In this document: positions 23,563-35,838 of the stretch, piece after piece
Position numbering within the stretch: the first letter of the stretch is position 1
Layout of the letters: the number at the start of each line of letters is the position of its first letter
DNA from: Rallus limicola
Lineage: Eukaryota > Chordata > Aves > Gruiformes > Rallidae
Reading direction: 5' to 3'
Assembly: GCA_022605955.1 (NCBI GenBank)
Contig: JAKCOZ010000302.1
Location: 124,001 to 188,000 of the forward strand
Length of the DNA: 64,000 nt
Translations under genes and position numbers: made by a program
The notes under the pieces: generated by a model
Seen by the model: the letters and a program-made list of their open reading frames with translations, nothing else
What the model was told of the DNA's origin: nothing
Databases searched by the model: none

Positions 23563-26500
23563 AGGCATAGCTTGTCTGAAACCTCCTAAGAGGACACACG
23601 AGCACACCCTGTCACTTTGGCTCTCAGCCTTTTCCTTTGCCTGGAAAGAGGGAACATGCCTGGAACCTCGTACGGTGCTTTTCTCGGCCCTAGCAGACTG
23701 CAGTTCAAAACATGCTAAACGTCCAGCAATAACTCCCAAAGTAAAGAAGCTAGGCCTGAAAGGCATAGCTTGTCTGAAACCTCCTAACAGGACACACGAG
23801 CAGACCCTGTCACTTTGGCTCTCAGCCTTTTCCTTTGCCTGGAAAGAGGGAACATGCCTGGAACCTCCTACGGTGCTTTTCTCGGCCCTAGCAGACTGCA
23901 GTTCAAAACATGCTAAACGTCCAGCAATAACTCCCAAAGTAAAGAAGCTAGGCCTGAAAGGCATAGCTTGTCTGAAACCTCCTAACAGGACACACGAGCA
24001 GACCCTGTCACTTTGGCTCTCAGCCTTTTCCTTTGCCTGGAAAGAGGGAACATGCCTGGAACCTCCTACGGTGCTTTTCTCGGCCCTAGCAGACTGCAGT
24101 TCAAAACATGCTAAACGTCCAGCAATAACTCCCAAAGTAAAGAAGCTAGGCCTGAAAGGCATAGCTTGTCTGAAACCTCCTAACAGGACACACGAGCAGA
24201 CCCTGTCACTTTGGCTCTCAGCCTTTTCCTTTGCCTGGAAAGAGGGAACATACCTGGAACCTCCTACGGTGCTTTTCTCGGCCCTAGCAGACTGCAGTTC
24301 AAAACATGCTAAACGTCCAGCAATAACTCCCAAAGTAAAGAAGCGAGGCCTGAAAGGCATAGCTTGTCTGAAACCTCCTAACAGGACACACGAGCAGACC
24401 CTGTCGCTTTGGCTCTCAGCCTTTTCCTTTGACTGGAAAGAGGGAACATGCCTGGAACCTCCTACGGTGCTTTTCTCGGCCCTAGCAGACTGCAGTTCAA
24501 AACATGCTAAACGTCCAGCAATAACTCCCAAAGTAAAGAAGCTAGGTCTGAAAGGCATAGCTTGTCTGAAACCTCCTAACAGGACACACGAGCAGACCCT
24601 GTCACTTTGGCTCTCAGCCTTTTCCTTTGCCTGGAAAGAGGGAACATGCCTGGAACCTCCTACGGTGCTTTTCTCGGCCATGGCAGACTGCAGTTCAAAA
24701 CATGCTAAACGTCCAGCAATAACTCCCAAAGTAAAGAAGCTAGGCCTGAAAGGCATAGCTTGTCTGAAACCTCCTAACAGGACACACGAGCAGACCCTGT
24801 CACTTTGGCTCTCAGCCTTTTCCTTTGCCTGGAAAGAGGGAACATGTCTGGAACCTCCTACGGAGCTTTTCTCGGCCCTAGCAGACTGCAGTTCAAAACA
24901 TGCTAAACGTCCAGCAATAACTCCCAAAGTAAAGAAGCTAGGCCTGAAAGGCATAGCTTGTCTGAAACCTCCTAACAGGACACACGAGCAGACCCTGTCA
25001 CTTTGGCTCTCAGCCTCTTCCTTTGCCTGGAAAAAGGGAACATACCTGGAACCTCCTACGGTGCTTTTCTCGGCCCTAGCAGACTGCAGTTCAAAACATG
25101 CTAAACGTCCAGCAATAACTCCCAAAGTAAAGAAGCGAGGCCTGAAAGGCATAGCTTGTCTGAAACCTCCTAACAGGACACACGAGCAGACCCTGTCGCT
25201 TTGGCTCTCAGCCTTTTCCTTTGCCTGGAAAGAGGGAACATGCCTGGAACCTCCTACGGTGCTTTTCTCGGCCCTAGCAGACTGCAGTTCAAAACATGCT
25301 AAACGTCCAGCAATAACTCCCAAAGTAAAGAAGCTAGGCCTGAAAGGCATAGCTTGTCTGAAACCTCCTAACAGGACACACGAGCAGACCCTGTCACTTT
25401 GGCTCTCAGCCTTTTCCTTTGCCTGGAAAGAGGGAACATGCCTGGAACCTCCTACGGTGCTTTTCTCGGCCCTGGCAGACTGCAGTTCAAAACATGCTAA
25501 ACGTCCAGCAATAACTCCCAAAGTAAAGAAGCTAGGCCTGAAAGCCATAGCTTGTCTGAAACCTCCTAACAGGACACACGAGCAGACCCTGTCACTTTGG
25601 CTCTCAGCCTTTTCCTTTGCCTGGAAAGAGGGAACATGCCTGGAACCTCCTACAGTGCTTTTACCGGCCCTGGCAGACTGCAGTTCAAAACATGCTAAAC
25701 GTCCAGCAATAACTCCCAAAGTAAAGAAGCTAGGCCTGAAAGCCATAGCTTGTCTGAAACCTCCTAACAGGACACACGAGCAGACCCTGTCACTTTGGCT
25801 CTCAGCCTTTTCCTTTGCCTGGAAAGAGGGAACATGCCTGGAACCTCCTACAGTGCTTTTACCGGCCCTAGCAGACTGCAGTTCAAAACATGCTAAACGT
25901 CCAGCAATAATTCCCAAAGTAAAGAAGCGAGGCCTGAAAGGCATAGCTTGTCTGAAACCTCCTAACAGGACACACGAGCAGACCCTGTCGCTTTGGCACT
26001 CAGCCTTTTCCTTTGCCTGGAAAGAGGGAACATGCCTGGAACCTCCTACGGTGCTTTTCTCGGCCCTAGCAGACTGCAGTTCAAAACATGCTAAACGTCC
26101 AGCAATAACTCCCAAAGTAAAGAAGCTAGGCCTGAAAGGCATAGCTTGTCTGAAACCTCCTAACAGGACACACGAGCAGACCCTGTCACTTTGGCTCTCA
26201 GCCTTTTCCTTTGCCTGGAAAGAGGGAACATGCCTGGAACCTCCTACGGTGCTTTTCTCGGCCCTGGCAGACTGCAGTTCAAAACATGCTAAACGTCCAG
26301 CAATAACTCCCAAAGTAAAGAAGCTAGGCCTGAAAGCCATAGCTTGTCTGAAACCTCCTAACAGGACACACGAGCAGACCCTGTCACTTTGGCTCTCAGC
26401 CTTTTCCTTTGCCTGGAAAGAGGGAACATGCCTGGAACCTCCTACAGTGCTTTTATCGGCCCTAGCAGACTGCAGTTCAAAACATGCTAAACGTCCAGCA

Positions 26501-29500
26501 ATAACTCCCAAAGTAAAGAAGCGAGGCCTGAAAGGCATAGGTTGTCTGAAACCTCCTAACAGGACACACGAGCAGACCCTGTCACTTTGGCTCTCAGCCT
26601 TTTCCTTTGCCTGGAAAGAGGGAACATGCCTGGAACCTCCTACGGTGCTTTTCTCGGCCCTAGCAGACTGCAGTTCAAAACATGCTAAACGTCCAGCAAT
26701 AACTCCCAAAGTAAAGAAGCTAGGCCTGAAAGGCATAGCTTGTCTGAAACCTCCTAACAGGACACACGAGCAGACCCTGTCACTTTGGCTCTCAGCCTTT
26801 TCCTTTGCCTGGAAAGAGGGAACATACCTGGAACCTCCTACGGTGCTTTTCTCGGCCCTAGCAGGCTGCAGTTCAAAACATGCTAAACGTCCAGCAATAA
26901 CTCCCAAAGTAAAGAAGCGAGGCCTGAAAGGCATAGCTTGTCTGAAACCTCCTAACAGGACACACGAGCAGACCCTGTCACTTTGGCTCTCAGCCTTTTC
27001 CTTTGCCTGGAAAGAGGGAACATGTCTGGAACCTCCTACGGAGCTTTTCTCGGCCCTAGCAGACTGCAGTTCAAAACATGCTAAACGTCCAGCAATAACT
27101 CCCAAAGTAAAGAAGCTAGGCCTGAAAGGCATAGCTTGTCTGAAACCTCCTAACAGGACACACGAGCAGACCCTGTCACTTTGGCTCTCAGCCTTTTCCT
27201 TTGCCTGGAAAGAGGGAACATGCCTGGAACCTCCTACGGTGCTTTTCTCGGCCCTAGCAGACTGCAGTTCAAAACATGCTAAACGTCCAGCAATAACTCC
27301 CAAAGTAAAGAAGCGAGGCCTGAAAGCCATAGCTTGTCTGAAACCTCCTAACAGGACACACGAGCAGACCCTGTCACTTTGGCTCTCAGCCTTTTCCTTT
27401 GCCTGGAAAGAGGGAACATGCCTGGAACCTCCTACGGTGCTTTTCTCGGCCCTAGCAGACTGCAGTTCAAAACATGCTAAACGTCCAGCAATAACTCCCA
27501 AAGTAAAGAAGCGAGGCCTGAAAGGCATAGCTTGTCTGAAACCTCCTAACAGGACACACGAGCAGACCCTGTCACTTTGGCTCTCAGCCTTTTCCTTTGC
27601 CTGGAAAGAGGGAACATGCCTGGAACCTCCTACGGTGCTTTTCTCGGCCCTAGCAGACTGCAGTTCAAAACATGCTAAACGTCCAGCAATAACTCCCAAA
27701 GTAAAGAAGCGAGGCCTGAAAGGCATAGCTTGTCTGAAACCTCCTAACAGGACACACGAGCAGACCCTGTCGCTTTGGCTCTCAGCCTTTTCCTTTGCCT
27801 GGAAAGAGGGAACATGCCTGGAACCTCCTACGGTGCTTTTCTCGGCCCTAGCAGACTGCAGTTCAAAACATGCTAAACGTCCAGCAATAACTCCCAAAGT
27901 AAAGAAGCTAGGCCTGAAAGGCATAGCTTGTCTGAAACCTCCTAACAGGACACACGAGCAGACCCTGTCACTTTGGCTCTCAGCCTTTTCCTTTGCCTGG
28001 AAAGAGGGAACATGCCTGGAACCTCCTACGGTGCTTTTCTCGGCCCTAGCAGACTGCAGTTCAAAACATGCTAAACGTCCAGCAATAACTCCCAAAGTAA
28101 AGAAGCTAGGCCTGAAAGGCATAGCTTGTCTGAAACCTCCTAACAGGACACACGAGCAGACCCTGTCACTTTGGCTCTCAGCCTTTTCCTTTGCCTGGAA
28201 AGAGGGAACATGCCTGGAACCTCCTACGGTGCTTTTCTCGGCCCTAGCAGACTGCAGTTCAAAACATGCTAAACGTCCAGCAATAACTCCCAAAGTAAAG
28301 AAGCTAGGCCTGAAAGGCATAGCTTGTCTGAAACCTCCTAACAGGACACACGAGCAGACCCTGTCGCTTTGGCTCTCAGCCTTTTCCTTTGCCTGGAAAG
28401 AGGGAACATGCCTGGAACCTCCTACGGTGCTTTTCTCGGCCCTAGCAGACTGCAGTTCAAAACATGCTAAACGTCCAGCAATAACTCCCAAAGTAAAGAA
28501 GCGAGGCCTGAAAGGCATAGCTTGTCTGAAACCTCCTAACAGGACACACGAGCAGACCCTGTCACTTTGGCTCTCAGCCTTTTCCTTTGCCTGGAAAGAG
28601 GGAACATACCTGGAACCTCCTACGGTGCTTTTCTCGGCCCTAGCAGACTGCAGTTCAAAACATGCTAAACGTCCAGCAATAACTCCCAAAGTAAAGAAGC
28701 GAGGCCTGAAAGGCATAGCTTGTCTGAAACCTCCTAACAGGACACACGAGCAGACCCTGTCACTTTGGCTCTCAGCCTTTTCCTTTGCCTGGAAAGAGGG
28801 AACATGCCTGGAACCTCCTACAGTGCTTTTCTCTGCCCTAGCAGACTGCAGTTCAAAACATGCTAAACGTCCAGCAATAACTCCCAAAGTAAAGAAGCTA
28901 GGCCTGAAAGGCATAGCTTGTCTGAAACCTCCTAACAGGACACACGAGCAGACCCTGTCGCTTTGGCTCTCAGCCTTTTCCTTTGCCTGGAAAGAGGGAA
29001 CATGCCTGGAACCTCCTACGGTGCTTTTCTTGGCCCTAGCAGACTGCAGTTCAAAACATGCTAAACGTCCAGCAATAACTCCCAAAGTAAAGAAGCTAGG
29101 CCTGAAAGGCATAGCTTGTCTGAAACCTCCTAACAGGACACACGAGCAGACCCTGTCACTTTGGCTCTCAGCCTTTTCCTTTGCCTGGAAAGAGGGAACA
29201 TGTCTGGAACCTCCTACGGAGCTTTTCTCGGCCCTAGCAGACTGCAGTTCAAAACATGCTAAACGTCCAGCAATAACTCCCAAAGTAAAGAAGCTAGGCC
29301 TGAAAGGCATAGCTTGTCTGAAACCTCCTAACAGGACACACGAGCAGACCCTGTCACTTTGGCTCTCAGCCTTTTCCTTTGCCTGGAAAGAGGGAACATG
29401 CCTGGAACCTCCTACGGTGCTTTTCTCGGCCCTGGCAGACTGCAGTTCAAAACATGCTAAACGTCCAGCAATAACTCCCAAAGTAAAGAAGCTAGGCCTG

Positions 29501-30096
29501 AAAGCCATAGCTTGTCTGAAACCTCCTAACAGGACACACGAGCAGACCCTGTCACTTTGGCTCTCAGCCTTTTCCTTTGCCTGGAAAGAGGGAACATGCC
29601 TGGAACCTCCTACAGTGCTTTTATCGGCCCTAGCAGACTGCAGTTCAAAACATGCTAAACGTCCAGCAATAACTCCCAAAGTAAAGAAGCGAGGCCTGAA
29701 AGGCATAGCTTGTCTGAAACCTCCTAACAGGACACACGAGCAGACCCTGTCGCTTTGGCTCTCAGCCTTTTCCTTTGCCTGGAAAGAGGGAACATGCCTG
29801 GAACCTCCTACGGTGCTTTTCTCGGCCCTAGCAGACTGCAGTTCAAAACATGCTAAACGTCCAGCAATAACTCCCAAAGTAAAGAAGCTAGGCCTGAAAG
29901 CCATAGCTTGTCTGAAACCTCCTAAGAGGACACACGAGCAGACCCTGTCACTTTGGCTCTCAGCCTTTTCCTTTGCCTGGAAAGAGGGAACATGCCTGGA
30001 ACCTCCTACAGTGCTTTTATCGGCCCTAGCAGACTGCAGTTCAAAACATGCTAAACGTCCAGCAATAACTCCCAAAGTAAAGAAGCGAGGCCTGAA
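23563..30096. repeat. Mixed monomers n=119-151 with repeated 130G/3C cassettes
   Basis: Monomer n=119 has three private changes (28G, 43C, 108G). Then n=124-126 read CCATGG; 97T 114A; 86A 96A 189G with 70C, a triplet seen six times in the window. The 130G then 3C-112A-121A cassette appears at n=128-130, 132-133 and 148-149. Three adjacent 189G monomers (n=137-139) and a 112A 124T monomer (n=145) also occur. Confidence 0.8.
25543..25938. repeat. Single-monomer tandem duplication (n=129-130)
   Basis: Two neighbouring monomers share 3C, 112A, 121A and the otherwise unseen 122C (25664 and 25862, exactly 198 apart). They differ at 130 (G then A), 171 (C then T) and 189 (T then G). This fits a one-register unequal exchange. 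Confidence 0.85.
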
Positions 30097-30690
30097 AGGC
30101 ATAGCTTGTCTGAAACCTCCTAACAGGACACACGAGCAGACCCTGTCACTTTGGCTCTCAGCCTTTTCCTTTGCCTGGAAAGAGGGAACATGCCTGGAAC
30201 CTCCTACGGTGCTTTTCTCGGCCCTAGCAGACTGCAGTTCAAAACATGCTAAACGTCCAGCAATAACTCCCAAAGTAAAGAAGCGAGGCCTGAAAGGCAT
30301 AGCTTGTCTGAAACCTCCTAACAGGACACACGAGCAGACCCTGTCGCTTTGGCTCTCAGCCTTTTCCTTTGCCTGGAAAGAGGGAACATGCCTGGAACCT
30401 CCTACGGTGCTTTTCTCAGCCCTAGCAGACTGCAGTTCAAAACATGCTAAACGTCCAGCAATAACTCCCAAAGTAAAGAAGCTAGGCCTGAAAGGCATAG
30501 CTTGTCTGAAACCTCCTAACAGGACACACGAGCAGACCCTGTCACTTTGGCTCTCAGCCTTTTCCTTTGCCTGGAAAGAGGGAACATGCCTGGAACCTCC
30601 TACGGTGCTTTTCTCGGCCCTAGCAGACTGCAGTTCAAAACATGCTAAACGTCCAGCAATAACTCCCAAAGTAAAGAAGCTAGGCCTGAA
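30097..30690. repeat. 3-monomer unit, copy 1 (n=152-154)
   Basis: The order is 189G; 52G 124A; plain. The rare 124A is at 30418. A two-monomer spacer (38C; 52G 189G) separates it from copy 2. Confidence 0.85.
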
Positions 30691-31086
30691 AGGCATAGCT
30701 TGTCTGAAACCTCCTAACAGGACACACCAGCAGACCCTGTCACTTTGGCTCTCAGCCTTTTCCTTTGCCTGGAAAGAGGGAACATGCCTGGAACCTCCTA
30801 CGGTGCTTTTCTCGGCCCTAGCAGACTGCAGTTCAAAACATGCTAAACGTCCAGCAATAACTCCCAAAGTAAAGAAGCTAGGCCTGAAAGGCATAGCTTG
30901 TCTGAAACCTCCTAACAGGACACACGAGCAGACCCTGTCGCTTTGGCTCTCAGCCTTTTCCTTTGCCTGGAAAGAGGGAACATGCCTGGAACCTCCTACG
31001 GTGCTTTTCTCGGCCCTAGCAGACTGCAGTTCAAAACATGCTAAACGTCCAGCAATAACTCCCAAAGTAAAGAAGCGAGGCCTGAA

Positions 31087-31680
31087 AGGCATAGCTTGTC
31101 TGAAACCTCCTAACAGGACACACGAGCAGACCCTGTCACTTTGGCTCTCAGCCTTTTCCTTTGCCTGGAAAGAGGGAACATGCCTGGAACCTCCTACGGT
31201 GCTTTTCTCGGCCCTAGCAGACTGCAGTTCAAAACATGCTAAACGTCCAGCAATAACTCCCAAAGTAAAGAAGCGAGGCCTGAAAGGCATAGCTTGTCTG
31301 AAACCTCCTAACAGGACACACGAGCAGACCCTGTCGCTTTGGCTCTCAGCCTTTTCCTTTGCCTGGAAAGAGGGAACATGCCTGGAACCTCCTACGGTGC
31401 TTTTCTCAGCCCTAGCAGACTGCAGTTCAAAACATGCTAAACGTCCAGCAATAACTCCCAAAGTAAAGAAGCTAGGCCTGAAAGGCATAGCTTGTCTGAA
31501 ACCTCCTAACAGGACACACGAGCAGACCCTGTCACTTTGGCTCTCAGCCTTTTCCTTTGCCTGGAAAGAGGGAACATGCCTGGAACCTCCTACGGTGCTT
31601 TTCTCGGCCCTAGCAGACTGCAGTTCAAAACATGCTAAACGTCCAGCAATAACTCCCAAAGTAAAGAAGCTAGGCCTGAA
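31087..31680. repeat. 3-monomer unit, copy 2 (n=157-159)
   Basis: The order is 189G; 52G 124A (31408); plain. It lies five monomers after copy 1 and directly abuts copy 3. Confidence 0.87.
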
Positions 31681-32274
31681 AGGCATAGCTTGTCTGAAAC
31701 CTCCTAACAGGACACACGAGCAGACCCTGTCACTTTGGCTCTCAGCCTTTTCCTTTGCCTGGAAAGAGGGAACATGCCTGGAACCTCCTACGGTGCTTTT
31801 CTCGGCCCTAGCAGACTGCAGTTCAAAACATGCTAAACGTCCAGCAATAACTCCCAAAGTAAAGAAGCGAGGCCTGAAAGGCATAGCTTGTCTGAAACCT
31901 CCTAACAGGACACACGAGCAGACCCTGTCGCTTTGGCTCTCAGCCTTTTCCTTTGCCTGGAAAGAGGGAACATGCCTGGAACCTCCTACGGTGCTTTTCT
32001 CAGCCCTAGCAGACTGCAGTTCAAAACATGCTAAACGTCCAGCAATAACTCCCAAAGTAAAGAAGCTAGGCCTGAAAGGCATAGCTTGTCTGAAACCTCC
32101 TAACAGGACACACGAGCAGACCCTGTCACTTTGGCTCTCAGCCTTTTCCTTTGCCTGGAAAGAGGGAACATGCCTGGAACCTCCTACGGTGCTTTTCTCG
32201 GCCCTAGCAGACTGCAGTTCAAAACATGCTAAACGTCCAGCAATAACTCCCAAAGTAAAGAAGCTAGGCCTGAA
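31681..32274. repeat. 3-monomer unit, copy 3 (n=160-162)
   Basis: The order is 189G; 52G 124A (32002); plain. It is the tandem partner of copy 2, offset 594 bp. Confidence 0.87.
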
Positions 32275-32670
32275 AGGCATAGCTTGTCTGAAACCTCCTA
32301 ACAGGACACACGAGCAGACCCTGTCACTTTGGCTCTCAGCCTTTTCCTTTGCCTGGAAAGAGGGAACATGCCTGGAACCTCCTACGGTGCTTTTCTCGGC
32401 CCTAGCAGACTGCAGTTCAAAACATGCTAAACGTCCAGCAATAACTCCCAAAGTAAAGAAGCTAGGCCTGAAAGGCATAGCTTGTCTGAAACCTCCTAAC
32501 AGGACACACGAGCAGACCCTGTCGCTTTGGCTCTCAGCCTTTTCCTTTGCCTGGAAAGAGGGAACATGCCTGGAACCTCCTACGGTGCTTTTCTCGGCCC
32601 TAGCAGACTGCAGTTCAAAACATGCTAAACGTCCAGCAATAACTCCCAAAGTAAAGAAGCTAGGCCTGAA

Positions 32671-34254
32671 AGGCATAGCTTGTCTGAAACCTCCTAACAG
32701 GACACACGAGCAGACCCTGTCGCTTTGGCTCTCAGCCTTTTCCTTTGCCTGGAAAGAGGGAACATGCCTGCTACCTCCTACGGTGCTTTTCTCGGCCCTA
32801 GCAGACTGCAGTTCAAAACATGCTAAACGTCCAGCAATAACTCCCAAAGTAAAGAAGCTAGGCCTGAAAGGCATAGCTTGTCTGAAACCTCCTAACAGGA
32901 CACACGAGCAGACCCTGTCACTTTGGCTCTCAGCCTTTTCCTTTGCCTGGAAAGAGGGAACATGCCTGGAACCTCCTACGGTGCTTTTCTCGGCCCTAGC
33001 AGACTGCAGTTCAAAACATGCTAAACGTCCAGCAATAACTCCCAAAGTAAAGAAGCTAGGCCTGAAAGGCATAGCTTGTCTGAAACCTCCTAACAGGACA
33101 CACGAGCAGACCCTGTCGCTTTGGCTCTCAGCCTTTTCCTTTGCCTGGAAAGAGGGAACATGCCTGGAACCTCCTACGGTGCTTTTCTCGGCCCTAGCAG
33201 ACTGCAGTTCAAAACATGCTAAACGTCCAGCAATAACTCCCAAAGTAAAGAAGCTAGGCCTGAAAGGCATAGCTTGTCTGAAACCTCCTAACAGGACACA
33301 CGAGCAGACCCTGTCGCTTTGGCTCTCAGCCTTTTCCTTTGCCTGGAAAGAGGGAACATGCCTGGAACCTCCTACGGTGCTTTTCTCGGCCCTAGCAGAC
33401 TGCAGTTCAAAACATGCTAAACGTCCAGCAATAACTCCCAAAGTAAAGAAGCTAGGCCTGAAAGGCATAGCTTGTCTGAAACCTCCTAACAGGACACACC
33501 AGCAGACCGTATCACTTTGGCTCTCAGCCTTTTCCTTTGACTGGAAAGAGGGAACATGCCTGGAACCTCCTACGGTGCTTTTCTCGGCCCTAGCAGACTG
33601 CAGTTCAAAACATGCTAAACGTCCAGCAATAACTCCCAAAGTAAAGAAGCTAGGCCTGAAAGGCATAGCTTGTCTGAAACCTCCTAACAGGACACACGAG
33701 CAGACCCTGTCACTTTGGCTCTCAGCCTTTTCCTTTGCCTGGAAAGAGGGAACATGCCTGGAACCTCCTACGGTGCTTTTCTCGGCCATGGCAGACTGCA
33801 GTTCAAAACATGCTAAACGTCCAGCAATAACTCCCAAAGTAAAGAAGCTAGGCCTGAAAGGCATAGCTTGTCTGAAACCTCCTAACAGGACACACGAGCA
33901 GACCCTGTCACTTTGGCTCTCAGCCTTTTCCTTTGCCTGGAAAGAGGGAACATGCCTGGAACCTCCTACGGTGCTTTTCTCGGCCATGGCAGACTGCAGT
34001 TCAAAACATGCTAAACGTCCAGCAATAACTCCCAAAGTAAAGAAGCTAGGCCTGAAAGGCATAGCTTGTCTGAAACCTCCTAACAGGACACACGAGCAGA
34101 CCCTGTCACTTTGGCTCTCAGCCTTTTCCTTTGCCTGGAAAGAGGGAACATGTCTGGAACCTCCTACGGAGCTTTTCTCGGCCCTAGCAGACTGCAGTTC
34201 AAAACATGCTAAACGTCCAGCAATAACTCCCAAAGTAAAGAAGCTAGGCCTGAA
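32671..34254. repeat. 8-monomer higher-order repeat, copy 1 (n=165-172)
   Basis: The order is 52G with CT at 101-102; plain; 52G; 52G; 38C 47G 49A 78A (47G at 33509); CCATGG; CCATGG; 97T 114A. It holds the only adjacent pair of CCATGG monomers in the window (n=170 and 171). Confidence 0.9.
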
Positions 34255-35838
34255 AGGCATAGCTTGTCTGAAACCTCCTAACAGGACACACGAGCAGACC
34301 CTGTCGCTTTGGCTCTCAGCCTTTTCCTTTGCCTGGAAAGAGGGAACATGCCTGCTACCTCCTACGGTGCTTTTCTCGGCCCTAGCAGACTGCAGTTCAA
34401 AACATGCTAAACGTCCAGCAATAACTCCCAAAGTAAAGAAGCTAGGCCTGAAAGGCATAGCTTGTCTGAAACCTCCTAACAGGACACACGAGCAGACCCT
34501 GTCACTTTGGCTCTCAGCCTTTTCCTTTGCCTGGAAAGAGGGAACATGCCTGGAACCTCCTACGGTGCTTTTCTCGGCCCTAGCAGACTGCAGTTCAAAA
34601 CATGCTAAACGTCCAGCAATAACTCCCAAAGTAAAGAAGCTAGGCCTGAAAGGCATAGCTTGTCTGAAACCTCCTAACAGGACACACGAGCAGACCCTGT
34701 CGCTTTGGCTCTCAGCCTTTTCCTTTGCCTGGAAAGAGGGAACATGCCTGGAACCTCCTACGGTGCTTTTCTCGGCCCTAGCAGACTGCAGTTCAAAACA
34801 TGCTAAACGTCCAGCAATAACTCCCAAAGTAAAGAAGCTAGGCCTGAAAGGCATAGCTTGTCTGAAACCTCCTAACAGGACACACGAGCAGACCCTGTCG
34901 CTTTGGCTCTCAGCCTTTTCCTTTGCCTGGAAAGAGGGAACATGCCTGGAACCTCCTACGGTGCTTTTCTCGGCCCTAGCAGACTGCAGTTCAAAACATG
35001 CTAAACGTCCAGCAATAACTCCCAAAGTAAAGAAGCTAGGCCTGAAAGGCATAGCTTGTCTGAAACCTCCTAACAGGACACACCAGCAGACCGTATCACT
35101 TTGGCTCTCAGCCTTTTCCTTTGACTGGAAAGAGGGAACATGCCTGGAACCTCCTACGGTGCTTTTCTCGGCCCTAGCAGACTGCAGTTCAAAACATGCT
35201 AAACGTCCAGCAATAACTCCCAAAGTAAAGAAGCTAGGCCTGAAAGGCATAGCTTGTCTGAAACCTCCTAACAGGACACACGAGCAGACCCTGTCACTTT
35301 GGCTCTCAGCCTTTTCCTTTGCCTGGAAAGAGGGAACATGCCTGGAACCTCCTACGGTGCTTTTCTCGGCCCTAGCAGACTGCAGTTCAAAACATGCTAA
35401 ACGTCCAGCAATAACTCCCAAAGTAAAGAAGCTAGGCCTGAAAGGCATAGCTTGTCTGAAACCTCCTAACAGGACACACGAGCAGACCCTGTCACTTTGG
35501 CTCTCAGCCTTTTCCTTTGCCTGGAAAGAGGGAACATGCCTGGAACCTCCTACGGTGCTTTTCTCGGCCATGGCAGACTGCAGTTCAAAACATGCTAAAC
35601 GTCCAGCAATAACTCCCAAAGTAAAGAAGCTAGGCCTGAAAGGCATAGCTTGTCTGAAACCTCCTAACAGGACACACGAGCAGACCCTGTCACTTTGGCT
35701 CTCAGCCTTTTCCTTTGCCTGGAAAGAGGGAACATGTCTGGAACCTCCTACGGAGCTTTTCTCGGCCCTAGCAGACTGCAGTTCAAAACATGCTAAACGT
35801 CCAGCAATAACTCCCAAAGTAAAGAAGCTAGGCCTGAA
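34255..35838. repeat. 8-monomer higher-order repeat, copy 2 (n=173-180)
   Basis: This copy matches copy 1 in order, with 47G at 35093 (1,584 bp from 33509). The difference I see is the sixth monomer, plain here but CCATGG in copy 1. Confidence 0.9.
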
